DNA of 64,000 bases, from positions 62,001 to 126,000 of the forward strand of contig CANNFM010000015.1 of NCBI GenBank assembly GCA_947503835.1, written 5' to 3'. The notes beneath the pieces were generated by a model. It saw nothing but the letters and a program-made list of their open reading frames with translations. It had not been told where the DNA came from and did not search any database. Each line of letters opens with the position of its first letter. The stretch's first letter is position 1. Shown one piece after another: positions 32,798 to 41,227 of the stretch. Origin of the DNA: an uncultured Aquimarina sp. GTDB lineage: Bacteria > Bacteroidota > Bacteroidia > Flavobacteriales > Flavobacteriaceae. Made by a program: the position numbers and the translations under genes.

Positions 32798-33136
32798 TTA
32801 AGATTTATTGTCGTTTGGCTTTATCCATTTGCCATTAGCGCTTGCAAATACAACTTTTGTGTTATTGTTTTTATCATTTAAGATAATCTTATATGAATTA
32901 TCTTTAGAAATATATGCTTTAACAATTCTAAACGCCGCATAATCTTTGGCAGCAATTTCTTGAACAGTTATAGGCAATTCTACAATATTAATTTCTGTAT
33001 ACTCTTGTAGCTCATATTCGTAATCTCCATATTCATATTCAAAATTATCATTGTATGCTAATTCGTTTTGAGCTACTACACCCTGAGCCGAAAAGATACT
33101 TACTACAATTACTATTATCATTTGTAACTTTTTCAT
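32798..33136 (-). CDS. Small secreted protein, function unknown
   Basis: The start at the ATG at 33136 gives a clean signal peptide (MKKLQMIIVIVVSIFSAQ, cut near VVAQN). The mature protein of about 90 residues begins with a Tyr/Glu-rich stretch (FEYEYGDYEYELQEY) and then a domain AAKDYAAFRIVKAYISKDNS resembling the PepSY-like/BLIP-like small periplasmic domains of Bacteroidota. No firm family. In-frame codons upstream to 33199 are not expected to be translated. Confidence 0.7.
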   Translation of the reverse strand: MKKLQMIIVIVVSIFSAQGVVAQNELAYNDNFEYEYGDYEYELQEYTEINIVELPITVQEIAAKDYAAFRIVKAYISKDNSYKIILNDKNNNTKVVFASANGKWIKPNDNKS

Positions 33137-33283
33137 TGGGTTACTGGTAAAATTATTTCTACATATAGTTAATAGTAATAATTGTTCCAAAGGAAGCATG
33201 TTGCCAACATATTACTCAAATAATTGATAATCAACATTTTATATATTAATCGTCACGAATTAAAAACACCAAAAAACGTGGAA

Positions 33284-33324
33284 TACCCACAAAAGCGTAG
33301 AAATACTACACACTTTTGTGGGTA
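33284..33324. promoter_or_regulatory. Two-level palindrome upstream of the small secreted protein gene
   Basis: A perfect 12-bp inverted repeat, 'tacccacaaaag' (33284-33295) and 'cttttgtgggta' (33313-33324), encloses a smaller one, 'gtag-aaata-ctac'. It lies about 150 bp before the ATG at 33136 and has no T-run, so an operator or RNA element is as likely as a terminator of arfB. Confidence 0.45.
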
Positions 33325-33333
33325 GAATATGGT

Positions 33334-33735
33334 TTATAAGAGAGGTTTTCTACGGTTAACCTTCTTCGTTGCTTGTTTTTGCTTATTCTCTAATCGTTTT
33401 TTAATTGAAGTTTTAGAAGGTTTTGTTGCTTTCCTTTTTTTAGGCACATAGAGACTAGCCTTAAGGATATCTAAGAGTCTTTTGATCACTAACTCTTTAT
33501 TTCTATGTTGACTTCTGCTGTCTCCACATTGTAACAATAAAACATCCGATTTAGTTATCCTGGAAGATAACTTTTGAGTAATAATTAATTTTTCGTCATC
33601 TGTAAGTCCAGCCGAACTCATAATATCAAAACTAAGTTCAATTTTTGATGCTACTTTATTGACATGCTGTCCTCCCGCTCCAGAACTTCGAACGGCTTTA
33701 AATTTTAGTTCATTTAAGATCACCGCAGTATTCAC
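33334..33735 (-). CDS. arfB: ArfB-like peptidyl-tRNA hydrolase (ribosome rescue)
   Basis: A 133-residue release-factor-like protein with the catalytic GGQ loop in RSSGAGGQHVNKVASKIEL and a C-terminal basic tail (KRLENKQKQATKKVNRRKPL) that enters the mRNA channel of stalled ribosomes. It lacks the codon-recognition domains of RF1/RF2. The start overlaps the DUF4301 stop by 4 nt, so translation is coupled. Confidence 0.94.
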   Translation of the reverse strand: MNTAVILNELKFKAVRSSGAGGQHVNKVASKIELSFDIMSSAGLTDDEKLIITQKLSSRITKSDVLLLQCGDSRSQHRNKELVIKRLLDILKASLYVPKKRKATKPSKTSIKKRLENKQKQATKKVNRRKPLL

Positions 33736-35297
33736 GCAAAAAGAGTTACTTGGTGAGCCGATTTCAATAAGTCATTAACTGTTTTTACTGGATTAAAAGT
33801 AGTAAGTGGCACTTCAACAAAAACACTGATCCAATTTGCCATTGCACCATTCCATAATCCCGGGAGTTCCAGGGCTTTTAAGACTTTACCATTCATGGTC
33901 TTTTTGGTAATGAACCCAGCCTCGGGATCAACGAACTCGAGTAAGTTAAATTTGTTTCCATGGTAGTCCCGTACTCCACACACCAAATCTACTGGGTTAA
34001 AATGGGTTGCACTTTCGAGAATCTCTTGTTGTCTACGATCTCTTTTATTAATTTGTGGTGTTTCTATGATTTGAAGTACTAATCTTCCATTCTCCCTTTT
34101 TATCCAGAATGGACCTCCTCCTGGTTCACCTTCATTAACAACCATTCCGCAAACACGGATTGGTCTATTTAAAGATTCACGCAAAAATTGTAGCTTATGT
34201 TTATCTGAGAATTTATCAAAATCTAGTGGTAATCTTACATTAAGTTGTTGAACCAGAAACTTTTTAATGTCTTTTAGCTCGGCTTCGGTAGGTTTTTTTT
34301 GATCTATTGCATTCAATATTCTAAATACCTCATCCTGTATTTCTATTAATTTACCTGCCAATATTTTTTTATATCCAGAAACCTCATCCTGATATTTGCG
34401 AACCACCACATTATCTATATTTTTTATATACACGATATCTGCATCCAAATCATCCAGGTTTTCTATTAAGGCACCATGTCCTCCTGGTCGAAATACTAAT
34501 GATCCATCTTCTTTTCTAAAGGGTTCATTATCTTCGGTTACTGCGATTGTATCTGTTTCTGGTTTTTGAAAAGAATATGTAATCCTAAAATTGGTATTGG
34601 TTTTTTCCTCTACTTTTTTCTTAATTCTTTCAAATTCTTCCTTAAATCCTTCTAAATGCTCTTTAGAAATCGTGAAATGTAATTCAGACTCTCTTCTATT
34701 ATTAGTATTATAACCGGCGGCTTCATAGAGGTGTTCTTCAAATGCGGTAGCTATGCTATTAGTATATTTATGAAAAGGAAGTAAACCTTTAGGGAAATCC
34801 CCATAATTCAATCCTTTTTCCTTTAGCATCATTTCGACAAAAATGTAGAGTTGTCTCCCTTCTGATAAGGACTCAAATTTAGGATACACAAGTTTTACTT
34901 TTTCCATCACTATATCGTAGAAAGGAAATTTTTCTAACCCAATTAAAAAAAGACGTATTGCATTTGCTTTTTCATGGTTGGTATAAGAGTTTAGGCTTTC
35001 TTTCTCGCAATCATAATTATCTAAAAATCTGAATAAATCCTTAAACATACGGGTTGCTGCGCCAGAAGCCGGAACAAATTTTATAGTTTCGAGATTCGAT
35101 AATTTTGAATCATATAACTTGGTTAGTTCTGATTGATAATGTTCAGAAAACTTAAGAATTCCATTATCAAAGGTTGCTGCACTCCTTAAAGCCACAAAAG
35201 GAATTTCATTTTTAAACGTTTCTATTTGTGAAAGTACTTTATCAACGGTTAATCCTTTGGATTTGATTAACTTAATATCTTTATCGGTTATATTCAC
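33732..35297 (-). CDS. DUF4301 family protein
   Basis: A 521-residue cytoplasmic protein with no membrane segment. Recognisable blocks are FVPASGAATRMFKDLFRFLD near residue 80 and LVFRPGGHGALIENL near 260, both typical of DUF4301. The SGAATRMF and PGGHGA segments recall nucleotidyltransferase glycine-rich loops, so a sugar-nucleotide-type enzyme is conceivable, but function is unknown. It overlaps both neighbours (17 nt with the kinase, 4 nt with arfB). Confidence 0.88.
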   Translation of the reverse strand: MNITDKDIKLIKSKGLTVDKVLSQIETFKNEIPFVALRSAATFDNGILKFSEHYQSELTKLYDSKLSNLETIKFVPASGAATRMFKDLFRFLDNYDCEKESLNSYTNHEKANAIRLFLIGLEKFPFYDIVMEKVKLVYPKFESLSEGRQLYIFVEMMLKEKGLNYGDFPKGLLPFHKYTNSIATAFEEHLYEAAGYNTNNRRESELHFTISKEHLEGFKEEFERIKKKVEEKTNTNFRITYSFQKPETDTIAVTEDNEPFRKEDGSLVFRPGGHGALIENLDDLDADIVYIKNIDNVVVRKYQDEVSGYKKILAGKLIEIQDEVFRILNAIDQKKPTEAELKDIKKFLVQQLNVRLPLDFDKFSDKHKLQFLRESLNRPIRVCGMVVNEGEPGGGPFWIKRENGRLVLQIIETPQINKRDRRQQEILESATHFNPVDLVCGVRDYHGNKFNLLEFVDPEAGFITKKTMNGKVLKALELPGLWNGAMANWISVFVEVPLTTFNPVKTVNDLLKSAHQVTLFA

Positions 35298-35862
35298 TTT
35301 TTTGTCTTATTAATTGGTCAATAATGGTGATCGCTTTTTTTAAACGGGATACTTTATCTCCTTTAACAACTACATAGGGAAGATTATGTTTTTCGAGTGA
35401 TTCTTTAAATCGTAAAAATATTTCTTCTCGCTCTGTAGGTTTATCTCTTAAATCATCAGGGATCCAAGGAGTATCAATATAGGTTAAAAGATACAAATCA
35501 TAAATGTTTTCTAATGAAATTTTGTTTAAAACCTCTGGAACAGTTTCATTATAATATATTTCTGAATATACTTTTAACTCCAAAAGATTTGTATCACAAA
35601 ACAAGACCTTATTAGCCTTTTCAAAGATTTCATTTTCTAGCTTCATTTGACCTTTAGCAATGGGAAGCAGGTCATCATAAGAGCAAGCTTCTTTTGTTTT
35701 ATCCCATTTATTCTGAAGGTACTCTCGCATATACTCTGGAACCCATTGAGTATTATAATGCGCAGCCAATTGTCTAGACAACGTAGTTTTGCCTGTAGAT
35801 TCTGGGCCAAACAATACCACTTTTATGCAGTCGCTAGGTTTTTGTCTAAGCTTTTCTTCCAT
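35281..35862 (-). CDS. NadR-like P-loop kinase
   Basis: A 193-residue P-loop protein with Walker A FGPESTGKTTLSRQLA and the segment WVPEYMREYL, both hallmarks of the NadR ribosylnicotinamide-kinase domain. It lacks the nucleotidylyltransferase and regulator domains of full NadR. With pnuC directly upstream (40-nt overlap) it most likely phosphorylates nicotinamide riboside on entry. The presence of a thiamine-binding gene in the same operon leaves a thiamine-precursor kinase as an alternative. Confidence 0.85.
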   Translation of the reverse strand: MEEKLRQKPSDCIKVVLFGPESTGKTTLSRQLAAHYNTQWVPEYMREYLQNKWDKTKEACSYDDLLPIAKGQMKLENEIFEKANKVLFCDTNLLELKVYSEIYYNETVPEVLNKISLENIYDLYLLTYIDTPWIPDDLRDKPTEREEIFLRFKESLEKHNLPYVVVKGDKVSRLKKAITIIDQLIRQKSEYNR

Positions 35863-36455
35863 GCTAAATATCCAAAAATTGCAATAATTGTGAATAATAC
35901 ATATTGAAAACTGGTAAACGTATATCCTTTATAAAAATATAAGGGTATAGAAATTATGTCTCCAATAATTAAAAATATCCAATTTTCAATTTTCCTTTTT
36001 GCTAGTAACCACATTCCAACAAAGAAAAATGCCGTCGTTAATGTATCTACATAGGCAGTCCAATCGTTCCATTTATCAAAAGTAATATAAACTACATACA
36101 CAAAAATCAAGGTGGCTATAAAGATCGAAACTTCGATTATTTTTTCAATTGAAGTTGTTCTAGAAATTGGAGTTACATGAGTTTCATCTATCTTTCGGGT
36201 CCATACATACCAGCCATAAATACTCATAATAAAATAGTATGCATTAATCATCATATCACCCAACAATGCCCATTTTAAAAGTAAGTATACATAAATGGCC
36301 GTACTTACAATCCCTGTTGGATACACCCAAATCTTATTAAACCAAGCAAAAAATACACTCGCTATACCAAATAAAACGGCAATAATCTCAAGAGTTATAT
36401 GCAACGTTGAATACTCTGCATATTGTCCGAAGAAAAAATCAAAAATTTGGCTCAT
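35823..36455 (-). CDS. pnuC: PnuC-family vitamin transporter
   Basis: A 210-residue membrane protein with about seven helices. The motifs WFNKIWVYPTGIVSTAIYVY and YYFIMSIYGWYVWTRK are the PnuC/SWEET-like signature (WxxWV and YGWxxW). PnuC moves nicotinamide riboside by facilitated diffusion, trapped by the downstream kinase. PnuT relatives move thiamine; the YkoF-like gene just upstream favours that option but no TPP riboswitch is seen here. Confidence 0.9.
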   Translation of the reverse strand: MSQIFDFFFGQYAEYSTLHITLEIIAVLFGIASVFFAWFNKIWVYPTGIVSTAIYVYLLLKWALLGDMMINAYYFIMSIYGWYVWTRKIDETHVTPISRTTSIEKIIEVSIFIATLIFVYVVYITFDKWNDWTAYVDTLTTAFFFVGMWLLAKRKIENWIFLIIGDIISIPLYFYKGYTFTSFQYVLFTIIAIFGYLAWKKSLDKNLATA

Positions 36456-36699
36456 AATCGCTTCTATTGCTTTTTACCATTTTCATATGCACCAAAACAT
36501 GCTCCATATCATTAAATGCTTTCTTAATTTCTTCGGTCAGAAAAGGCATCACTTTATCATAATCTCCATAAACCTGTGTACTTAATGGGTTTTCTAAAAT
36601 AGTAAACTCTGAAGCTCTTAATCGTTTTATAAATCGAATAATATGATCTTCAAAATCACTTTGAAGCGGGGTAAGGGTGAGTTCTATTGATATTTGCAT
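36439..36699 (-). CDS. YkoF/MTH1187-like thiamine-binding protein
   Basis: An 86-residue protein matching the small ferredoxin-like family (MTH1187/YkoF) named for thiamine binding: ISIELTLTPLQSDFEDHIIR, FTILENPLSTQVYGDYDKVM. It overlaps pnuC by 17 nt and heads the operon. It may buffer or deliver the imported vitamin; direct evidence on ligands is not visible in sequence. Confidence 0.8.
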   Translation of the reverse strand: MQISIELTLTPLQSDFEDHIIRFIKRLRASEFTILENPLSTQVYGDYDKVMPFLTEEIKKAFNDMEHVLVHMKMVKSNRSDYEPNF

Positions 36700-36810
36700 T
36701 ACCTAAATGAAAAGATTTATGATTTGAGAATTACGAAGGTAAGTATTGCAGATAATTTAACGTAAGGACTTTAAGTAATTTTTTTATAATACTATTTTCA
36801 ATAATAAACT

Positions 36811-36840
36811 TTGTCATTCCATCTTAGGCTGGGATGACAA
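36811..36840. repeat. REP hairpin
   Basis: 'ttgtcattcc' and 'gggatgacaa' around ten bases, pairing with one wobble. It relates to the hairpin at 23674-23693 and sits between the PPTase gene and the vitamin-transport operon. Confidence 0.65.
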
Positions 36841-36854
36841 GCATACTTTAAAAC

Positions 36855-37496
36855 TCATAATTCAGAAGCAGGTAAAGCATACACACAAGTAAAACCTTCA
36901 AACTCAATAAAGGCCATATCATAGTGAGTGATTTCATTTTGATAATTAATTGCCCCAAAAAGAAATGGATATTCTAATGTAAAAGCGGGTACATAAATAT
37001 GCTGCTTGAAACTTAATCCAGCAGTGGCATACAATTTATATAAAGATTCTTTGGCCCCCCAAATCACGGTTAAAGCTCTAGTTTTGTCAAGATTTTGGTC
37101 TTCTAGATATCCGTCTTCTCCTTCATTTACAAACTTATGGGCGATTCTATGAATCTTATCACGTTGTTTTTCGATATCTATCCCTACAGCATGATCACTG
37201 ATTATTATCGCTGCAAATACAAAAGAATGCGAAATAGAAATCTGTTTTCCGTCTTTAAGATGTGGTTTTCCAAACTCATCATAATACAAATCATGATCAG
37301 TATACCCTTGTATTGCCAGAAGATGCCTTACACTCATAAACCCTCTGCGATGCATATCGGATTTCATACCAGATACTCTATCCTTACAATGTTGGGTTAA
37401 TTCTATTCCTTCGCAAAGTAGCTCATAAGACTCTTCGATCTTCCAAATCAGCACATTAGTATTTTCATCTACAGTTATAGTTTTGTAAAGAGGCAT
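36855..37496 (-). CDS. 4'-phosphopantetheinyl transferase
   Basis: A 213-residue Sfp-type transferase that puts the phosphopantetheine arm on carrier proteins. Motifs are KQISISHSFVFAAIIISDHA, VGIDIEKQRDKIHRIA and WGAKESLYKLYA (P1-P3 of the family, with Mg-binding Asp and Glu). It is divergent from ahcY, a conserved neighbour in Flavobacteriaceae. Confidence 0.93.
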   Translation of the reverse strand: MPLYKTITVDENTNVLIWKIEESYELLCEGIELTQHCKDRVSGMKSDMHRRGFMSVRHLLAIQGYTDHDLYYDEFGKPHLKDGKQISISHSFVFAAIIISDHAVGIDIEKQRDKIHRIAHKFVNEGEDGYLEDQNLDKTRALTVIWGAKESLYKLYATAGLSFKQHIYVPAFTLEYPFLFGAINYQNEITHYDMAFIEFEGFTCVYALPASEL

Positions 37497-37518
37497 TTAT
37501 TTTCTTAAAGTTATTACG

Positions 37519-37526
37519 TACCTTTG
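37519..37526 (+). promoter_or_regulatory. -7 promoter element of ahcY
   Basis: TACCTTTG fits TAnnTTTG, giving a start near 37533 and a leader of about 100 nt before the ahcY ATG. The -33 element is not obvious. Confidence 0.55.
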
Positions 37527-37630
37527 CAAACTGAAAATCGAAGGATTTAGACCTTGTTTTTCATAAAACGAATTTAGAACAATTTAGTGCCAAATACCAG
37601 AATGCACTTCATAAACATAAAATAAATCTT

Positions 37631-38947
37631 ATGAGTACAAAAACAGTACCTTATGTTCCTTTCAAGGTAAAAGACATTTCATTAGCTGCCTGGGGAAGAA
37701 AAGAAATCGAATTGGCTGAAGCAGAAATGCCTGGACTAATGTCTCTTCGAGAAGAATATAAAGATGAGCAACCTCTTAAAGGTGCACGTATTGCCGGTTG
37801 TTTGCATATGACGATTCAAACCGCGGTACTAATTGAAACATTACAAGCTCTTGGAGCAGAAGTTACCTGGAGTTCTTGTAATATTTTCTCTACTCAGGAT
37901 CAGGCAGCTGCAGCAATCGCGCAAGCAGGTACTCCGGTATACGCATGGAAAGACATGACAGAGGAAGAATTTGATTGGTGTATCGAGCAAACTTTATTCT
38001 TTGGCGAAGATCGTAAGCCATTAAACATGATTCTTGACGACGGAGGAGATCTTACCAATATGGTACTAGATAGATATCCAGAATTATCTGCTGGAATTAA
38101 AGGATTATCTGAGGAAACAACAACAGGTGTTCACCGTTTATACGAACGTGTAAAAAACGAAACATTAACAATGCCTGCTATTAACGTTAACGATTCTGTG
38201 ACTAAATCCAAATTTGATAACAAATATGGATGTAAGGAAAGTGCAGTAGATGCTATTCGTCGTGCAACAGATATTATGCTAGCAGGAAAACGAGTAACAG
38301 TTTGTGGTTATGGTGATGTTGGTAAAGGTACTGCTGCCTCTTTTAAAGGAGCTGGATCTATCGTAACCGTTACTGAAATTGATCCTATATGTGCTTTACA
38401 AGCAGCCATGGACGGTTTTGAAGTGAAAAAATTAGAAACTGTTATCGGAAATACTGATATCGTTATTACTACAACAGGTAATAAAGACATTGTTCAAAGT
38501 CGTCATTTTGAAGCTTTAAAAGACAAATCAATTGTATGTAATATTGGACATTTTGATAATGAAATCGATATGGCGTGGTTAAACAAAAATCACGGACATA
38601 CTAAAGACACTATTAAACCTCAAGTGGATAAATACAACGTAAACGGAAATGACATTATCATTCTTGCCGAAGGTCGTTTAGTAAATCTTGGTTGTGCAAC
38701 AGGTCACCCAAGTTTTGTAATGAGTAATTCATTTACAAATCAAACTTTAGCACAAATTGAACTTTGGAAAAACAGCGAGAAATACGATAATGACGTATAT
38801 ATGCTACCAAAACATCTTGATGAAAAAGTAGCAAAATTGCACTTAGCAAAAATTGGAGTTGAGTTAACTGAACTTCGCAACGATCAAGCTGAATATATTG
38901 GTGTAACTGTTGAAGGGCCATTTAAACCTGAACATTACAGATATTAA
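37631..38947 (+). CDS. ahcY: Adenosylhomocysteinase
   Basis: AhcY splits S-adenosylhomocysteine to homocysteine and adenosine, keeping methyl-transfer reactions moving. The 438-residue protein shows AGCLHMTIQTAVLIETL, TWSSCNIFSTQDQAAAAIA, the NAD-binding GYGDVGKGTAASFKGAGS and the C-terminal QAEYIGVTVEGPFKPEHYRY. All are at family positions, and the terminal KPEHYRY is invariant. Confidence 0.98.
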   Translation: MSTKTVPYVPFKVKDISLAAWGRKEIELAEAEMPGLMSLREEYKDEQPLKGARIAGCLHMTIQTAVLIETLQALGAEVTWSSCNIFSTQDQAAAAIAQAGTPVYAWKDMTEEEFDWCIEQTLFFGEDRKPLNMILDDGGDLTNMVLDRYPELSAGIKGLSEETTTGVHRLYERVKNETLTMPAINVNDSVTKSKFDNKYGCKESAVDAIRRATDIMLAGKRVTVCGYGDVGKGTAASFKGAGSIVTVTEIDPICALQAAMDGFEVKKLETVIGNTDIVITTTGNKDIVQSRHFEALKDKSIVCNIGHFDNEIDMAWLNKNHGHTKDTIKPQVDKYNVNGNDIIILAEGRLVNLGCATGHPSFVMSNSFTNQTLAQIELWKNSEKYDNDVYMLPKHLDEKVAKLHLAKIGVELTELRNDQAEYIGVTVEGPFKPEHYRY

Positions 38948-39003
38948 ATCAGACAGCTGGCGTTCTTAGATTTTTGGGTCGCTTCGCTTTTTAGAATATA
39001 TAA

Positions 39004-39033
39004 TAAACCCCTTGCAAAATGCAAGGGGTTTAT
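39004..39033 (+). terminator. Terminator of ahcY
   Basis: Stem 'aaaccccttgca' and 'tgcaaggggttt' around a short loop, then 'attttt'. It is strong and also serves the convergent gene at 39051. Confidence 0.85.
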
Positions 39034-39050
39034 TTTTGATATCGCAATTA

Positions 39051-39389
39051 TTATTTCTTTTTCTTAAAAATATAACTCATCCAAACGGGGTCATTTTCTT
39101 CAGAAACTACAGATTGTCTGTCTACAAACTCCCAATTGGCAGCATTCATAAAATTTAATAAATCTGAAGTGTTTTCTAATTTTTCTAATTGTTTGATCGT
39201 TATTTGTTTTCCTTCTAGAGATTGTTGCTCTTCAACCTTTATTCGCTTTACTTTACCGCTATTATTTACTTTTTGAATTACGATTACCTCTAGATAATCA
39301 TATTTAGGGATATCCTGCGAAACAGCTTCAACGGTTATAAACAACAGAAAAAGAGTGCACCAAAGGGTATTAATCATTGAAATTTTCAT
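39051..39389 (-). CDS. Secreted protein, function unknown
   Basis: The start at the ATG at 39389 (MKISMINTLWCTLFLLFITV) gives a signal peptide cut near AVSQD. The mature part of about 90 residues ends WMSYIFKKKK. Segments DYLEVIVIQKVNNSGKVKRI and FMNAANWEFVDRQS resemble DUF4177-type domains but I do not assign one firmly. In-frame codons upstream to 39434 are not credible. Confidence 0.65.
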   Translation of the reverse strand: MKISMINTLWCTLFLLFITVEAVSQDIPKYDYLEVIVIQKVNNSGKVKRIKVEEQQSLEGKQITIKQLEKLENTSDLLNFMNAANWEFVDRQSVVSEENDPVWMSYIFKKKK

Positions 39390-39454
39390 GGTTTTTATTC
39401 GATTTATGAGTTTTGGTATAGTAAATTTAGACAATTGGTTTAATCTAATTTAAA

Positions 39455-40069
39455 ATGAAGTTACTTTTTACATTGCTGTGTTTCTTGTTTTCTGTAAACA
39501 ACTATGGTCAAAATAATACTCAGATACTCAAAAATATAAGACAACAGTACAACATAATCACAGAATTAATTGAAGAAGATCGTCTTAAAGAAGTCTCTGT
39601 AAAAAGCGATTGTAATGATAACGGACAAATTAATGCATCTGTATCTTTTTACTATAATGAAGACACCTTGGTGTATATGAATTATGAATATCGCGAAGGG
39701 CATAGCAATTATTATCATCATTATTACATCTGGGATAGCAAGTTAATTTTTTACTTAGCAGAATATGAATCCTGGACATGGGATTATGAATGTACTCCTA
39801 CTGAACAAGGTTTTACCAACGAAATATGGAACTATGAGGAATGGCGTGTATATTTTAATAACAGAACAGCTACAAAGTGTTTATATAAAACATATGAAGA
39901 AAAATCGGTTGATCAACCGTATGAAGGCCCACACAATTTATCGGATACTATAAAAAATGAAGAGATAGAGTGTAATAGAGATTCAATAAAAGAAATTATT
40001 AAAGCATATCTTCAATTAGCAAGCTCTAAAGATGGCACTACTGTAGATATTTGTAATATCATTAATTAA
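39455..40069 (+). CDS. Secreted protein, function unknown
   Basis: A 204-residue protein with a signal peptide (MKLLFTLLCFLFSVNNYGQ) and a Tyr/Trp/His-rich mature part (HYYIWDSKLIFYLAEYESWT). No family is recognised. It is transcribed divergently from the secreted protein at 39051 with 65 bp between starts. Confidence 0.65.
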   Translation: MKLLFTLLCFLFSVNNYGQNNTQILKNIRQQYNIITELIEEDRLKEVSVKSDCNDNGQINASVSFYYNEDTLVYMNYEYREGHSNYYHHYYIWDSKLIFYLAEYESWTWDYECTPTEQGFTNEIWNYEEWRVYFNNRTATKCLYKTYEEKSVDQPYEGPHNLSDTIKNEEIECNRDSIKEIIKAYLQLASSKDGTTVDICNIIN

Positions 40070-40088
40070 ATGATAAGATGGTCTTGAA

Positions 40089-40130
40089 AAAGAAAAACCT
40101 TCCATATGGTTCATAGAAAGGTTTTTCATT
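40089..40130. terminator. Terminator between convergent genes
   Basis: Stem 'gaaaaacctt' and 'aaggtttttc' with about 15 bases between, in the gap between the secreted protein and the DUF3332 gene. Confidence 0.65.
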
Positions 40131-40149
40131 GCTTAATGGTTTAATATTG

Positions 40150-40731
40150 TTAGTTAGCCTCGGCTAATAAACAATTTTCATACATCGCTATTTTATTCTG
40201 AATCAATGCCAAGCCTTCGCTTCTTGATGCCATTGGATCAATTTTTATTTTTCCTCCATCTGGCATGTGCATCACGTAAAATCCATTTTCGAAAGACGAT
40301 AACTTGAGTACCTCTCCATTAGGTTTTATAGCGCTCCATGATTTTTGAGATGGGCTATACACCAGATCTAATTTTTCGCCTTTTCTGTCGCCTTCGATTA
40401 CTTTAATTTGCAACCTGTTTCTGGTGGCAATCATCTCAAAAGTGTTTCCTTCTTTTTCTATAATTTGTGTTTCAATATCTCCTTCATTCATCGCTATAGG
40501 ATTAGAGCCACTCCAGAATTCTATTACATTAAAAATAAGCACATCACCTACAAAAAACAACCCATAAACAGGTATAATATTAAATACCCAAAAAATGAGA
40601 TTGTCTAAAAATTTACTACTGGTTAATCCATCATTCCAATCTCTTAATCCATTAAATGCAGAAAAAGATCCCAGGCAACTAGAAAATAAGACTGATGCCG
40701 ATAATAATGTACATACTGTTAGTTTTTTCAT
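40150..40731 (-). CDS. DUF3332 family lipoprotein
   Basis: A 193-residue protein with a lipoprotein signal (MKKLTVCTLLSASVLFSSCL) and the DUF3332 block GSFSAFNGLRDWNDGLTSSK then FWVFNIIPVYGLFFVGDVLI, two hydrophobic segments. The C-terminal half is a beta-rich soluble domain. Function of the family is unknown. Confidence 0.85.
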   Translation of the reverse strand: MKKLTVCTLLSASVLFSSCLGSFSAFNGLRDWNDGLTSSKFLDNLIFWVFNIIPVYGLFFVGDVLIFNVIEFWSGSNPIAMNEGDIETQIIEKEGNTFEMIATRNRLQIKVIEGDRKGEKLDLVYSPSQKSWSAIKPNGEVLKLSSFENGFYVMHMPDGGKIKIDPMASRSEGLALIQNKIAMYENCLLAEAN

Positions 40732-40840
40732 AATTATAAAATTTTAAGATTCCCTTAAATTTATAATTACTTTTTTTAACAATTCAATTTTTATAATTTA
40801 ATTATGAAGAAAAGAGCGCTCCTTTTTTTGAAGTAAAACA

Positions 40841-40872
40841 AAAAACCCTTTTCAATATTGAAAAGGGTTTTT
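40841..40872. terminator. Terminator of the rplU-rpmA operon
   Basis: A perfect 32-bp palindrome, arms 'aaaaacccttttcaat' and 'attgaaaagggttttt', 24 nt past the rpmA stop. Confidence 0.85.
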
Positions 40873-40896
40873 ATATATTATAAAGGAAAGACCTTG

Positions 40897-41157
40897 TTAT
40901 GCTTCAAAAGGAACTATTGAAACATAAGACTTATTGTCTTTCTTTTTAGTAAACTTTACCATACCATCAACTTTAGCGTGTAATGTATGATCTTTACCAG
41001 CGTATACGTTTTCACCTGGTTTGTGTGCGGTACCTCTTTGTCTAACAATGATGTTACCAGCCACGGCAGCTTGTCCACCAAATATCTTTACACCTAAGCG
41101 TTTCGATTCTGATTCTCTACCGTTTTTCGAACTACCAACTCCTTTTTTATGAGCCAT
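40897..41157 (-). CDS. rpmA: Ribosomal protein bL27
   Basis: An 86-residue protein with MAHKKGVGSSKNGRESESKR at the N-terminus, which reaches the peptidyl-transferase centre, and IIVRQRGTAHKPGENVYAGK. No N-terminal cleavage sequence is present. It follows rplU by 70 nt that contain a short 'cctgtctgccgacagg' palindrome (41178-41193). Confidence 0.97.
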   Translation of the reverse strand: MAHKKGVGSSKNGRESESKRLGVKIFGGQAAVAGNIIVRQRGTAHKPGENVYAGKDHTLHAKVDGMVKFTKKKDNKSYVSIVPFEA

Positions 41158-41227
41158 TTTCTTTCGGTTTTAATTGCCTGTCTGCCGACAGGTAGATTAT
41201 TACTAACAGGGAATACCTGCCTCTATA

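Noticed and set aside
39765..39953. A 62-codon plus-strand frame
   Set aside because: It lies out of frame inside the secreted protein gene at 39455-40069, which has a signal peptide and a longer frame.
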